A DNA stretch of 6,798 nucleotides from Fidelibacterota bacterium (GCA_002691365.1 NZHL01000009.1:222438-229235), one strand, 5' to 3'; counted from the stretch's first letter, positions 1 to 6,187 are shown. Translations and numbers: made by a program. The notes: generated by a model from the letters alone, not told the origin.

Positions 1-189
1 TTAGGTTGTTTAGATTACTCTAGAGTTGATTTTAGGATGGATGAAAAAGGAAAATTTTATTGTTTGGAAATAAATACTCTTCCTGGTTTGACTTCAAAAA
101 GTTTATTACCAAAAGCAGCAAATGAATATAAGGTCAATTTTAATGAATTAGTTTTAGAAATTTGCAGTTTAGCTTTTAAAAGAAAATGA
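1..189 (+). CDS. ddl: D-alanine--D-alanine ligase, C-terminal 62 residues (5' partial)
   Basis: This is the end of an ATP-grasp ligase that joins two D-alanines for peptidoglycan precursors in the cytoplasm. The reading frame is open from the first base of the window and stops at TGA 187-189. The visible fragment has the hallmark end of the Ddl fold: R8-V-D10-F, then E23-I-N25-T-L-P-G29, then S34-L-L-P (fragment numbering). By family knowledge D10, E23 and N25 correspond to the Mg-binding Asp, Glu and Asn, while the arginine and the G-x-T...S-L segment contact the D-Ala ligands. All are present, so the enzyme looks active. The stop overlaps the cysS start as ATGA, suggesting translational coupling. 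The N-terminal part is outside the window, so a Ddl-like ATP-grasp paralogue cannot be fully excluded. Confidence 0.86.
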   Translation, partial: LGCLDYSRVDFRMDEKGKFYCLEINTLPGLTSKSLLPKAANEYKVNFNELVLEICSLAFKRK

Positions 190-1577
190 CACTTAAACTA
201 TATAATTCTCTTTCAAAAAAAAAAGAAGACTTAAAGCCTCTTAAAAATAAAATTAAAATGTATAGTTGTGGTCCTACTGTTTATGATAACCCACACATAG
301 GAAATTTTAGATCTTTTGTTTTTTTTGATTTATTAAAAAAATATTTAAATTTTTTGAATTTTGATGTTCAGCATGTAATGAATGTTACAGATATTGATGA
401 TAAAATTATAAATAAATGTTGTGGTAAAATTAAAAACCTAGAATTAATGACGAAAAAATATTTTGAAAGTTTTAAAAATGATGCTAATAAATTAAAAATT
501 GATTTGCCGAATCAAGTTCCTTTTGCAACAGATCACATTGATGAGATGATAAATTTAATTGAAAAGTTAATTTTAAAAGGTCATGCATATAAAACTGAAG
601 ATGGTTCAGTTTTTTTTAAAATAGATTCATTTAAAAATTATGGTATGCTATCTAAAATAGATTTTTCACAATTATCAAAGACTGACAGGATAAAAAATGA
701 TGAGTATGATAAAAATTCAATTAATGATTTTGCTTTATGGAAATCTAGAAAAGTCAATGATGGAGATATTTTTTGGAATTCTCCATGGGGAAATGGTAGA
801 CCAGGTTGGCATATTGAATGCTCTGCAATGTCTTTGAAATATTTAGGAGCTCAATTTGATATTCATTGTGGTGGCATAGATTTATTATTTCCACATCATG
901 AAAATGAAATTGCTCAAAGTGTTTGTGCTACTAATAAAACTTTCGCAAAATTATGGGTTCATTGCGAGCATTTGCTAATAAATGGTTCAAAAATGAGTAA
1001 ATCTTTAAATAATTTTTACACTTTAAATGACATAATAAAAAAAGGTTATAATGTAAATACAATTAGATTTTTTTTAATTTCATCCAGCTACAGTCATAAA
1101 ATTGATTTAAATGATGTTAATTTGAATTCTTCAAATAGTGCTTTAAAAAGAATTCAAGATTTTTATAATAGAATATTTGAATTATCAAAAGGTGATGTTG
1201 AGATAGATGATAATAAAATTATGAATACCCAATTAATAGTTGATTTTAAGATTGCAATGAATGATAATCTTAATATGTCTAAAGCTTTAAGTGTAATATT
1301 TAATTATATAAAAAAAATAAATATCAAACTTGATAAAAAACAAATGACCTATAAAGAATCTATCTTGACTTTGGCTGCTTTAAATAAAATTGACGAGGTT
1401 TTAGGTGTAATAAGATCTTCAGAAATAAAATTAAGTAAAAATGATAAAAAACTTATTGAGGAGAGAAATTTAGCTAGAAAAAATAAAAATTGGGATCGAG
1501 CTGATGAAATTAGATTATTTTTTAAGAAAAAAGGCATTGATATTGATGATTCAGAAGCTGGAATTATTATTAAATAA
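186..1577 (+). CDS. cysS: Cysteinyl-tRNA synthetase (CysRS)
   Basis: This class I aminoacyl-tRNA synthetase charges tRNA-Cys with cysteine in the cytoplasm, using ATP. The 463 residues match the usual length of about 460. The HIGH signature appears as HIGN at residues 37-40, a variant that is common in this family. KMSKS is intact at 269-273. The zinc ligands that select cysteine are all present: C28 (in CGPTVYD), C212 (in GWHIECS), H237 and E241 (in HHENE). The C-terminal part is the helical anticodon-binding region, with the family pattern of Arg/Ala-rich helices (ERNLARKNKNWDRADEIR). The last residues (DDSEAGIIIK) depart from the common D-x-x-x-G-T-x-W ending, probably as harmless drift. 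The ATG overlaps the ddl stop (ATGA, 186-189) with only a weak purine-rich site upstream, so it is likely read by coupling. No tRNA-Cys lies nearby. Confidence 0.97.
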   Translation: MTLKLYNSLSKKKEDLKPLKNKIKMYSCGPTVYDNPHIGNFRSFVFFDLLKKYLNFLNFDVQHVMNVTDIDDKIINKCCGKIKNLELMTKKYFESFKNDANKLKIDLPNQVPFATDHIDEMINLIEKLILKGHAYKTEDGSVFFKIDSFKNYGMLSKIDFSQLSKTDRIKNDEYDKNSINDFALWKSRKVNDGDIFWNSPWGNGRPGWHIECSAMSLKYLGAQFDIHCGGIDLLFPHHENEIAQSVCATNKTFAKLWVHCEHLLINGSKMSKSLNNFYTLNDIIKKGYNVNTIRFFLISSSYSHKIDLNDVNLNSSNSALKRIQDFYNRIFELSKGDVEIDDNKIMNTQLIVDFKIAMNDNLNMSKALSVIFNYIKKINIKLDKKQMTYKESILTLAALNKIDEVLGVIRSSEIKLSKNDKKLIEERNLARKNKNWDRADEIRLFFKKKGIDIDDSEAGIIIK

Positions 1578-1592
1578 AAAAAAATAAAAAAA

Positions 1593-1621
1593 AATAACAT
1601 TATGTTTGACATATTGTTATT
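1593..1621. repeat. Imperfect 29-base palindrome centred on a -35 hexamer
   Basis: The arms AATAACATTATG (1593-1604) and CATATTGTTATT (1610-1621) are inverted copies with a single T-T mismatch, around the 5-base centre TTTGA. The dyad encloses TTGACA (1606-1611). It could be an operator. It could also be a hairpin: read on the - strand it is followed by a long T-run (complement of the A-tract 1575-1594), which resembles an intrinsic terminator, though the stem is AT-rich and no - strand gene is seen. On the + strand the following sequence is only loosely T-rich. Confidence 0.55.
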
Positions 1622-1634
1622 ATCTATTTAATTT
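1606..1634 (+). promoter_or_regulatory. Candidate sigma-70 type promoter for the tRNA-tuf cluster
   Basis: A perfect -35 hexamer TTGACA lies at 1606-1611. The best-spaced -10 is TAATTT at 1629-1634 (17-base spacer); TTTAAT at 1627-1632 with a 15-base spacer is an alternative. It is followed at once by CGGGGC (1636-1641), a G+C-rich discriminator-like stretch of the kind known from stable-RNA promoters under stringent control. It sits between cysS and the first tRNA, where a promoter for this operon is expected. The -10 is a poor match, so the exact start is uncertain. Confidence 0.5.
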
Positions 1635-1741
1635 TCGGGGCTATGCTAAAAGCGTGTCATCGAAGATATATCACCTCTACCTGTATTTCCATGTTAAATG
1701 GTATGCAGATAATTAACATTCAGCAAGTGGTAAAAAGTTCC
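1635..1741 (+). other. Leader region upstream of the first tRNA, no gene recognised
   Basis: About 107 bases between the candidate promoter and tRNA-Thr. By eye it is richer in G and C than the very AT-rich spacers elsewhere in the window, which suggests a constrained transcribed leader. A possible hairpin has perfect 7-base arms ATGTTAA (1691-1697) and TTAACAT (1713-1719) with a 15-base loop. No boxA-like antitermination motif, tRNA, T-box or known small RNA was recognised. An open frame from ATG 1643 runs on through the tRNA and is not considered a gene. Confidence 0.35.
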
Positions 1742-1814
1742 GCCACCGTAGCTCAGCTGGTAGAGCAGCTGATTTGTAATCAGCCGGTCGGGGGTTCAAA
1801 TCCCTCCGGTGGCT
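1742..1814 (+). tRNA. tRNA-Thr (anticodon TGT)
   Basis: It folds as a complete cloverleaf: acceptor GCCACCG (1742-1748) pairs with CGGTGGC (1807-1813). The D arm contains AGCTCAGCTGGTAGAGC. The anticodon stem GCTGA/TCAGC encloses the loop TTTGTAA with anticodon TGT at 1775-1777, and the T arm has GGTTCAAAT. The discriminator is T1814. CCA is not encoded (CAA follows), so a CCA-adding enzyme must complete it. It decodes ACA, and ACG by wobble. It is the first gene of the four-tRNA cluster ahead of tuf. Confidence 0.97.
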
Positions 1815-1959
1815 CAAAACATATTAACAGCTAATTATTATTTGAAATGAATTTTATAATTAAATATTCGCAAAGTATTATGAGATTTAATTTAATTTTG
1901 TTTGCATCTGATTTATTCATCACACTAAAAGATCATTATTATTTTTTGTATAAGCTTTT

Positions 1960-2042
1960 GGGGAGATGGCAGAGTGGTCTAATGCACCTGACTGTAAATC
2001 AGGCGGCGAAAGCCTTCGGTGGTTCAAATCCATCTCTCCCCA
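1960..2042 (+). tRNA. tRNA-Tyr (anticodon GTA), class II with long variable arm
   Basis: Acceptor GGGGAGA (1960-1966) pairs with TCTCCCC (2035-2041) and the discriminator is A2042, the usual base for tyrosine. The anticodon stem CCTGA/TCAGG holds loop CTGTAAA with anticodon GTA at 1994-1996. The 14-base variable arm (2004-2017) contains a GGC-GAAA-GCC mini-hairpin, as expected for bacterial tRNA-Tyr. CCA is not encoded (CAC follows from 2043). It lies 145 bases after the first tRNA, the longest spacer in the cluster; no convincing gene or promoter was found in that AT-rich spacer. Confidence 0.97.
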
Positions 2043-2098
2043 CATTTTTTAAAAAACTTAACTATCAATATGTGAGGACAATGATTAAAAGATACTTT

Positions 2099-2171
2099 GC
2101 GGTGGTAGCTCAGTTGGTAGAGCATCAGCCTTCCAAGCTGAGGGTCGCGAGTTCGAATCTCGTCCGCCGCT
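2099..2171 (+). tRNA. tRNA-Gly (anticodon TCC)
   Basis: Acceptor GCGGTGG (2099-2105) pairs with CCGCCGC (2164-2170), including one G-T wobble. The anticodon stem TCAGC/GCTGA encloses CTTCCAA with anticodon TCC at 2132-2134, and the T arm has GAGTTCGAATCTC. The discriminator is T2171, the known bacterial glycine identity base. CCA is not encoded (CTT follows). It reads GGA, and GGG by wobble. Confidence 0.97.
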
Positions 2172-2212
2172 CTTTCAAATTTAATTACAGCTATTCGGCA
2201 ATCAGAAAATTT

Positions 2213-2285
2213 GCCTGCGTAGCTCAGTTGGCAGAGCACGTCCTTGGTAAGGACGAGGTCATCGGTTCAATTCCGGTCGTAGGCT
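2213..2285 (+). tRNA. tRNA-Thr (anticodon GGT)
   Basis: Acceptor GCCTGCG (2213-2219) pairs with CGTAGGC (2278-2284) with one G-T wobble. The anticodon stem CGTCC/GGACG encloses TTGGTAA with anticodon GGT at 2246-2248, and the T arm contains CGGTTCAATTCCG. The discriminator is T2285, as in the other tRNA-Thr of the cluster. CCA is not encoded (CAA follows). It decodes ACC and ACT and so complements the TGT isoacceptor at 1742. Its 3' end is 36 bases before the tuf start, so tRNA processing would leave tuf mRNA with a short 5' leader. Confidence 0.97.
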
Positions 2286-2307
2286 CAAAAATAAATTTCA
2301 CAAATAA

Positions 2308-2315
2308 AAGGAGAT
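2308..2315 (+). promoter_or_regulatory. Strong Shine-Dalgarno site of tuf
   Basis: AAGGAGAT lies 8 bases (counted from GGAG, 2310-2313) before the ATG at 2322. It is the best ribosome binding site in the window, fitting the very high expression of EF-Tu, and shows that this organism uses SD-led initiation. Confidence 0.85.
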
Positions 2316-2321
2316 ATTTCA

Positions 2322-3512
2322 ATGGCTAAGGAAAAATTTGACAGAAGTAAACCTCATTTAAATGTTGGAACTATTGGTCACGTTGACCATGGAAAAACTA
2401 CTTTAACTGCAGCGATTACAACAGTTTTATCTAAAAGAGGGTTGAGTGAGTTGCGTGATTTTGGAAGTATTGATAATGCTCCAGAGGAAAGAGAACGTGG
2501 TATTACAATTCAAACAGCTCATGTTGAATATGAAAGTGAATCGAGGCATTATGCTCATATAGATTGTCCTGGTCATGCTGACTATATAAAAAATATGATT
2601 ACTGGAGCAGCGCAAATGGATGGTGCTATTTTGGTTGTAAGTGCAGCTGATGGACCAATGCCTCAAACAAGAGAACATGTGCTTTTAGCAAGGCAAGTAA
2701 ACGTTCCTAACTTGGTAGTTTTTATGAATAAAATTGACCAAGTTGATGATGAGGAGTTAATTGAGTTGGTGGAACTTGAATTGCGTGAATTGTTAAATGA
2801 ATATGAATTCCCTGGTGATGATATTCCTATTATTAAGGGTAGTGCATTAAATGCTTTAAATTCTCCAGAGGATGAAGCTCAGTCTAAATGTATTATCGAA
2901 TTAGTAGATGCTATTGATAGTTATGTAACTGAGCCTCAAAGAGATGTTGATAAACCATTTCTAATGCCAGTTGAAGATGTTTTTAGTATTACTGGTAGAG
3001 GTACTGTAGGTACTGGTAGAATTGAAAGAGGCATTGTTAAAGTTGGTGAAGAAGTTGATATTGTCGGTTTAGGTGCTGACAAAAAAACTGTTATTACTGG
3101 CGTAGAAATGTTTAGAAAAGAACTTGATGAGGGGCAAGCTGGTGATAATGCTGGGCTCTTAATGAGAGGTATTGAAAAAGAGTTTTTGAAAAGAGGAATG
3201 GTATGTGCTAAACCTGGTTCTATTACTCCGCACACAAAATTCAAAGCTGAAGTTTATGTGTTGAAAAAAGAAGAAGGTGGAAGGCATACACCTTTCTTTA
3301 AGGGTTATAGACCTCAGTTTTATTTCAGAACAACTGATGTTACTGGTGTTGCAACATTGCCTTCTGGGACTGAAATGGTTATGCCTGGTGATAGTGTTTC
3401 ACTTGAAATTGAATTAATATCGCCAATTGCAATGGAAAAAGAGCTTCGTTTTGCCATAAGAGAAGGTGGTAGGACAGTAGGCGCTGGTGTTGTTACTGAA
3501 ATTTTGGAGTAA
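2322..3512 (+). CDS. tuf: Elongation factor Tu (EF-Tu)
   Basis: This translational GTPase carries aminoacyl-tRNA to the ribosomal A site. The 396-residue length is typical. The GTP-binding motifs are complete: P-loop GHVDHGKT at 19-26, switch I RGITI at 59-63 with Mg-binding T62, DCPGH at 81-85 with catalytic H85, NKID at 136-139 and SAL at 174-176. Domains 2 and 3 follow (from about residue 205), with [13 protein letters not shown], the GGRHTPFF segment, [13 protein letters not shown] and the end [17 protein letters not shown]. The ATG has an excellent Shine-Dalgarno site. The gene follows four tRNAs, so tRNAs and their carrier are probably co-transcribed. The sequence style ([35 protein letters not shown]) reminds me of FCB-group bacteria, an impression from memory. 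Whether a second tuf exists elsewhere cannot be seen. Confidence 0.99.
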   Translation: MAKEKFDRSKPHLNVGTIGHVDHGKTTLTAAITTVLSKRGLSELRDFGSIDNAPEERERGITIQTAHVEYESESRHYAHIDCPGHADYIKNMITGAAQMDGAILVVSAADGPMPQTREHVLLARQVNVPNLVVFMNKIDQVDDEELIELVELELRELLNEYEFPGDDIPIIKGSALNALNSPEDEAQSKCIIELVDAIDSYVTEPQRDVDKPFLMPVEDVFSITGRGTVGTGRIERGIVKVGEEVDIVGLGADKKTVITGVEMFRKELDEGQAGDNAGLLMRGIEKEFLKRGMVCAKPGSITPHTKFKAEVYVLKKEEGGRHTPFFKGYRPQFYFRTTDVTGVATLPSGTEMVMPGDSVSLEIELISPIAMEKELRFAIREGGRTVGAGVVTEILE

Positions 3513-3514
3513 TA

Positions 3515-3685
3515 TTGGGTTCTAATAGTAAAAGAGATTTGTTAACGCTAGAATGCCCAGATTGTAATAGAAGAAATTACACTATGACTAAAAATAAGCG
3601 TTTGCATCCTGATAGGGTTTCTTATAAAAAGTATTGTCCCGATCCTAGGTGTAGGAAAAGAACAATGCATAAGGAAACTAAATAG
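3515..3685 (+). CDS. rpmG: Large-subunit ribosomal protein L33 (bL33), TTG start
   Basis: This is a 56-residue protein of the 50S subunit, near the E site. It contains the family core [23 protein letters not shown] followed by KKYC and ends in the characteristic T-x-HKETK. It has a zinc ribbon built from C14/C17 and C41/C46. The second knuckle is C-P-D-P-R-C (four residues between cysteines) where the common zinc-binding L33 has C-x2-C, a two-residue insertion that keeps the frame and the flanking conserved residues. The TTG start (3515-3517) is chosen because GGAG at 3506-3509 lies 5 bases upstream, overlapping the end of tuf; the first in-frame ATG (3584) would remove the first zinc knuckle. 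Its place between tuf and secE is the common bacterial arrangement. Confidence 0.93.
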   Translation: MGSNSKRDLLTLECPDCNRRNYTMTKNKRLHPDRVSYKKYCPDPRCRKRTMHKETK

Positions 3686-3742
3686 AGGTGTTTTGTAGTT
3701 GAAAAGGTTAAAATTGAGTTCTATGATAATTTTGAGAAGATT

Positions 3743-3815
3743 AGGTGAGTAGCTCAATTGGTAGAGCATCGGTCTCCAAAACCGGGGGTTGCGGGTTCAA
3801 TTCCTGCCTCACCTG
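3743..3815 (+). tRNA. tRNA-Trp (anticodon CCA)
   Basis: Acceptor AGGTGAG (3743-3749) pairs with CTCACCT (3808-3814), with the bacterial tryptophan discriminator G3815. The anticodon stem TCGGT/ACCGG (one T-G pair) encloses CTCCAAA with anticodon CCA at 3776-3778, and the T arm has CGGGTTCAATTCCTG. The 3' CCA is not encoded (CTA follows). It lies between rpmG and secE, a frequent place for this tRNA. TGA is used as a stop in ddl and secE, and TGG encodes Trp, so the single CCA anticodon suffices. Only 10 bases separate its 3' end from the secE start. Confidence 0.97.
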
Positions 3816-3825
3816 CTAGAAAATT

Positions 3826-4008
3826 ATGATTAATAAGATTAAAAATTTTTTTGAAGGTGTCCAGTTTGAAATGCAAAAAGTTTCATGGCCTTCATGGGAT
3901 GAATTAAGAGGGTCAACATTTGTGGTTCTTGGTTTGTCATTAATTTTAAGTATATTTTTGTTTTTTATTGATTTCTTTTTGTCAAGAATTGCAAGTGTGG
4001 TGTTGTGA
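3826..4008 (+). CDS. secE: Preprotein translocase subunit SecE
   Basis: This is the small clamp subunit of the SecYEG channel in the inner membrane. The 60 residues are the short single-span form found in most bacteria, unlike the three-span protein of E. coli. An amphipathic N-terminal helix carries the conserved EMQKVSWPSWDEL (residues 15-27). One membrane segment follows at about residues 31-52. The ATG at 3826 has no Shine-Dalgarno site and lies 10 bases after the mature 3' end of tRNA-Trp. The TGA stop overlaps the nusG start (TGATG), so the two are translationally coupled, the usual secE-nusG pairing. Confidence 0.96.
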   Translation: MINKIKNFFEGVQFEMQKVSWPSWDELRGSTFVVLGLSLILSIFLFFIDFFLSRIASVVL

Positions 4009-4547
4009 TGGAGTGGTATACTTTGAGAGTTCTTTCAGGTAAGGAAAAAAAAGTTCGTGAAACTATGATAAGTGAAATTGGTATAGGTGAAGAAGAAACT
4101 GATAAAATTTCCGAAATTTTAGTACCATCTGAAAATGTAGTTGAAATGAGGGCTGGTAAAAAAATTGTTAAAGATAGAGTTTTTTATCCAGGATATATTT
4201 TGGTTAAAATGAATTTAGATAAAGAGTCAAGACATCAGGTTGAAAATATAAATGGTGTTATGAGTTTTGTTGGACCTAAAGGTGAGCCAGAATCACTTAA
4301 AACAGATGAAGTTAATAGAATTTTGGGTGAAGTTGAAATTAAAACAGGTCGAGAAGTTGTAGCCGCAAGATTTAATTTAAAAGATTTAGTAAAAATTAAT
4401 GATGGTCCTTTTATTGATTTTGAAGGAACTGTAATTGAGATTAATGATGATAAACAAAAAGTTAAAGTTATGGTATCTATTTTTGGTAGATCAACTCCTG
4501 TTGAGCTTGATTATTTGCAAGTTGAGCATGTAAAGCATACGGATTAA
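4008..4547 (+). CDS. nusG: Transcription termination/antitermination factor NusG
   Basis: NusG binds the RNA polymerase clamp, modulates pausing and Rho-dependent termination, and links polymerase to the leading ribosome. The 179 residues comprise an N-terminal NGN domain ([16 protein letters not shown] near the start, the conserved [10 protein letters not shown], then [12 protein letters not shown]) and a C-terminal KOW domain at about 124-175 ([15 protein letters not shown], then [15 protein letters not shown]). ATG 4008, giving MEWYTL, is preferred because it fits the family start and overlaps the secE stop as TGATG. GTG at 4005 would add one residue and cannot be excluded. There is no clear Shine-Dalgarno site, so translation probably depends on coupling to secE. 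rplK starts one base after the stop. The [12 protein letters not shown] wording resembles FCB-group NusG, as far as I recall. Confidence 0.97.
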   Translation: MEWYTLRVLSGKEKKVRETMISEIGIGEEETDKISEILVPSENVVEMRAGKKIVKDRVFYPGYILVKMNLDKESRHQVENINGVMSFVGPKGEPESLKTDEVNRILGEVEIKTGREVVAARFNLKDLVKINDGPFIDFEGTVIEINDDKQKVKVMVSIFGRSTPVELDYLQVEHVKHTD

Positions 4548-4548
4548 A

Positions 4549-4971
4549 ATGGCAAAAAAAATTACAACAGTTATAAAATTGCAAGTTCCAGGAGGTAAAG
4601 CTAATCCAGCTCCTCCAGTAGGTCCAGCTTTAGGCCAACATGGAATAAATATAATGGATTTTTGTAAATCATTTAATGACAAAACTCAGGACAGTATGGG
4701 TACAATAATTCCTGTTGAAATCACTGTTTTTGAGGATAGATCTTTTACATTTGTAACAAAGTCTCCTCCCGCTGCTGTTTTATTAAAAAAAGCAGCAAAC
4801 ATAAAAAAAGGTTCTGGAGAGCCAAATAAAGAAAAAGTTGGTAAAGTTTCAGAATCAGATTTGAGTGAAATTGCAAAACAAAAAATGGATGACTTAAATG
4901 CAAACTCTATAGAGTCTGCTATTGAAATGATTAGAGGAACAGCAAGAAGTATGGGCTTGAAGGTTAAGTAA
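4549..4971 (+). CDS. rplK: Large-subunit ribosomal protein L11 (uL11)
   Basis: L11 binds the GTPase-associated region of 23S rRNA at the base of the stalk and is needed for factor-dependent GTP hydrolysis and the RelA stringent response. The length of 140 is standard. The N-terminal domain has [20 protein letters not shown] (residues 13-32), with the flexible proline-rich stretch that contacts factors and is the thiostrepton-binding side. The C-terminal rRNA-binding domain includes [12 protein letters not shown] and ends in [13 protein letters not shown]. The start ATG is one base after the nusG stop with no clear Shine-Dalgarno site, suggesting coupling. That spacing leaves no untranslated leader for an E. 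coli-like L1 binding site ahead of rplK. Confidence 0.98.
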   Translation: MAKKITTVIKLQVPGGKANPAPPVGPALGQHGINIMDFCKSFNDKTQDSMGTIIPVEITVFEDRSFTFVTKSPPAAVLLKKAANIKKGSGEPNKEKVGKVSESDLSEIAKQKMDDLNANSIESAIEMIRGTARSMGLKVK

Positions 4972-4973
4972 TT

Positions 4974-5663
4974 ATGAAATCTTTTACAAAAAGGAAAAAA
5001 GAAATTTCAGATAAAGTTGATTTCAATAAGGAATACTCTATTGATGAGGCTATAAATCTTATTAAAGATTTGAAAACATTGAAATTTGATGAAACTATTG
5101 AGATAGCGTTAAATCTTGGTGTTGATCCAAGGCATGCTGATCAAAATATTAGAGTAACATCATCTTTGCCAAATGGGTCAGGAAAAAAAATTAAAATTCT
5201 TGTTTTGTCAAATGAAGCTGATATTAAAGAAGCTATTGATGCTGGCGCAGATTATGCTGGAAATGATGATTTTCTTAAAAAACTTGAATCTGGATGGTCT
5301 GATATTGATGTTATTGTTGCTCATCCATCAATAATGCCAAAACTAGGAAAGCTTGGAAAAATTCTTGGACCAAAAGGGTTGATGCCAAATCCAAAAAGTG
5401 GAACTGTATCATCTGATGTAGTTGCTTCTGTGAAAGATATTAAATCTGGACGAATTGAACTCAGGGTTGATAAAAATGGAATTGTCCATGCCCCAATAGG
5501 AAAAAAATCTTTTTCAGAAATACAATTGGTTGAAAATTTTAATTCTGTTTTAAAAACCATTTCAAATTCTAAGCCACCATCTTTTAAAGGAACTTTTTTA
5601 AAGAAAATTACAGTCTCTTCAACAATGGGTCCTGGATTAAAAATAGAAAGAGTAAATGTTTAA
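4974..5663 (+). CDS. rplA: Large-subunit ribosomal protein L1 (uL1)
   Basis: L1 forms the mobile L1 stalk on 23S rRNA that guides deacylated tRNA out of the E site; in many bacteria it also represses its own operon by binding mRNA. The 229 residues are typical. The two-domain pattern is visible: an N-terminal half-domain with YSIDEAINLIKDL, a central domain with PKLGKLGKILGPKGLMPNPK (about 123-142, the strongest family signature), and return to domain I with GRIELRVDKNGIVHAPIGKKSF and a C-terminal STMGPGLKIE. GAAGG at 4959-4963, 10 bases before the ATG and inside rplK, may serve as ribosome binding site. The stop overlaps the rplJ ATG (TAATG). Confidence 0.98.
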   Translation: MKSFTKRKKEISDKVDFNKEYSIDEAINLIKDLKTLKFDETIEIALNLGVDPRHADQNIRVTSSLPNGSGKKIKILVLSNEADIKEAIDAGADYAGNDDFLKKLESGWSDIDVIVAHPSIMPKLGKLGKILGPKGLMPNPKSGTVSSDVVASVKDIKSGRIELRVDKNGIVHAPIGKKSFSEIQLVENFNSVLKTISNSKPPSFKGTFLKKITVSSTMGPGLKIERVNV

Positions 5664-6181
5664 TGCCAAATAAACAAAATTTGGAAATAGTTGATATATT
5701 TTCTTCTAAATTTGAGAAAGCATCTGGTATTTATTTTACCGATTATTTAGGTTTGTCTGTTAAAGATATTACTGAATTAAGATCAAAGTTTACTTCATAT
5801 GGTGTAGAATTTTGTGTTGTTAAAAATAAATTGGCAGAAATATCTTCGAAAAATGCTGGTTTTAAAGAACTTGAGAATATTTTAAAGGGTCCAACAGCAA
5901 TCGCTTTTTCATATGATGACCCTACTGCTCCAGCGAGAATTTTAAAAGAATTTAAAAAAAATCATGAACTGCCTGTTGTAAAGGCTTTTGTATTCGATGG
6001 TAAAGTTATGGATCAAAGTGCTTTTTCTGCTGTTGCTAATTTGCCAAGCAGAGAAGTGTTATTGACAAAATTTGTTTCTGGGCTTTCATCACCAATGTCA
6101 AAATTTGCTTCTACACTTCGAAGTTCTATGAGTGGTTTGTTAAATGTGTTAAATAGTATTAAAGAAACTAAATCGAGTTAA
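5663..6181 (+). CDS. rplJ: Large-subunit ribosomal protein L10 (uL10)
   Basis: L10 anchors the L12 dimers and, with L11, forms the ribosomal stalk base. The 172 residues are normal for the family. The N-terminal rRNA-binding domain contains GIYFTDYLGLSVKDITELR (residues 22-40), then VVKNKLAE and LKGPTAIAFSYDDPTAPARIL. The C-terminal part from about 125 (LPSREVLLTKFVSGLSSPMSKFASTL to the end) is the long helix that binds L12 N-terminal domains. The ATG shares its A with the rplA stop (TAATG), so rplJ is probably read by coupling with at most a weak AAAGAG site. This overlap removes the untranslated L10-L12 regulatory leader known upstream of rplJ in E. coli and Bacillus. Confidence 0.97.
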   Translation: MPNKQNLEIVDIFSSKFEKASGIYFTDYLGLSVKDITELRSKFTSYGVEFCVVKNKLAEISSKNAGFKELENILKGPTAIAFSYDDPTAPARILKEFKKNHELPVVKAFVFDGKVMDQSAFSAVANLPSREVLLTKFVSGLSSPMSKFASTLRSSMSGLLNVLNSIKETKSS

Positions 6182-6187
6182 TTGAAA

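Noticed and set aside
1643..1834. 63-codon open frame across the leader and first tRNA
   Set aside because: Its second half is the typical false translation of a tRNA (VAQLVEQ...GGSNPS); there is no proper ribosome binding site and no recognisable protein.
1815..1959. Possible extra promoter or small gene in the 145-base spacer between tRNA-Thr and tRNA-Tyr
   Set aside because: Only chance-level -10 look-alikes (TATTAT at 1937, TATAAG at 1949) without good -35 partners, and no structured RNA seen.
2024..2239. - strand 71-codon open frame
   Set aside because: It contains DEIRTRDPQLGR and YQLSY phrases, the well-known antisense translation of tRNA genes.
1847..2329. 160-codon open frame across three tRNA genes
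   Set aside because: It translates the tRNA-Tyr, -Gly and -Thr genes (GGSNPS, VAQLVEH, VAQLAEH phrases) and runs into tuf; it is an artefact.
3686..3742. Possible terminator after rpmG (AAAATT ... AATTTT)
   Set aside because: The stem is six A-T pairs with a 12-base loop and no T-run; too weak, and the operon continues.
3548..3769. - strand 73-codon open frame over rpmG and tRNA-Trp
   Set aside because: It lies antisense to a recognisable L33 gene and a tRNA, and has no conserved features of its own.
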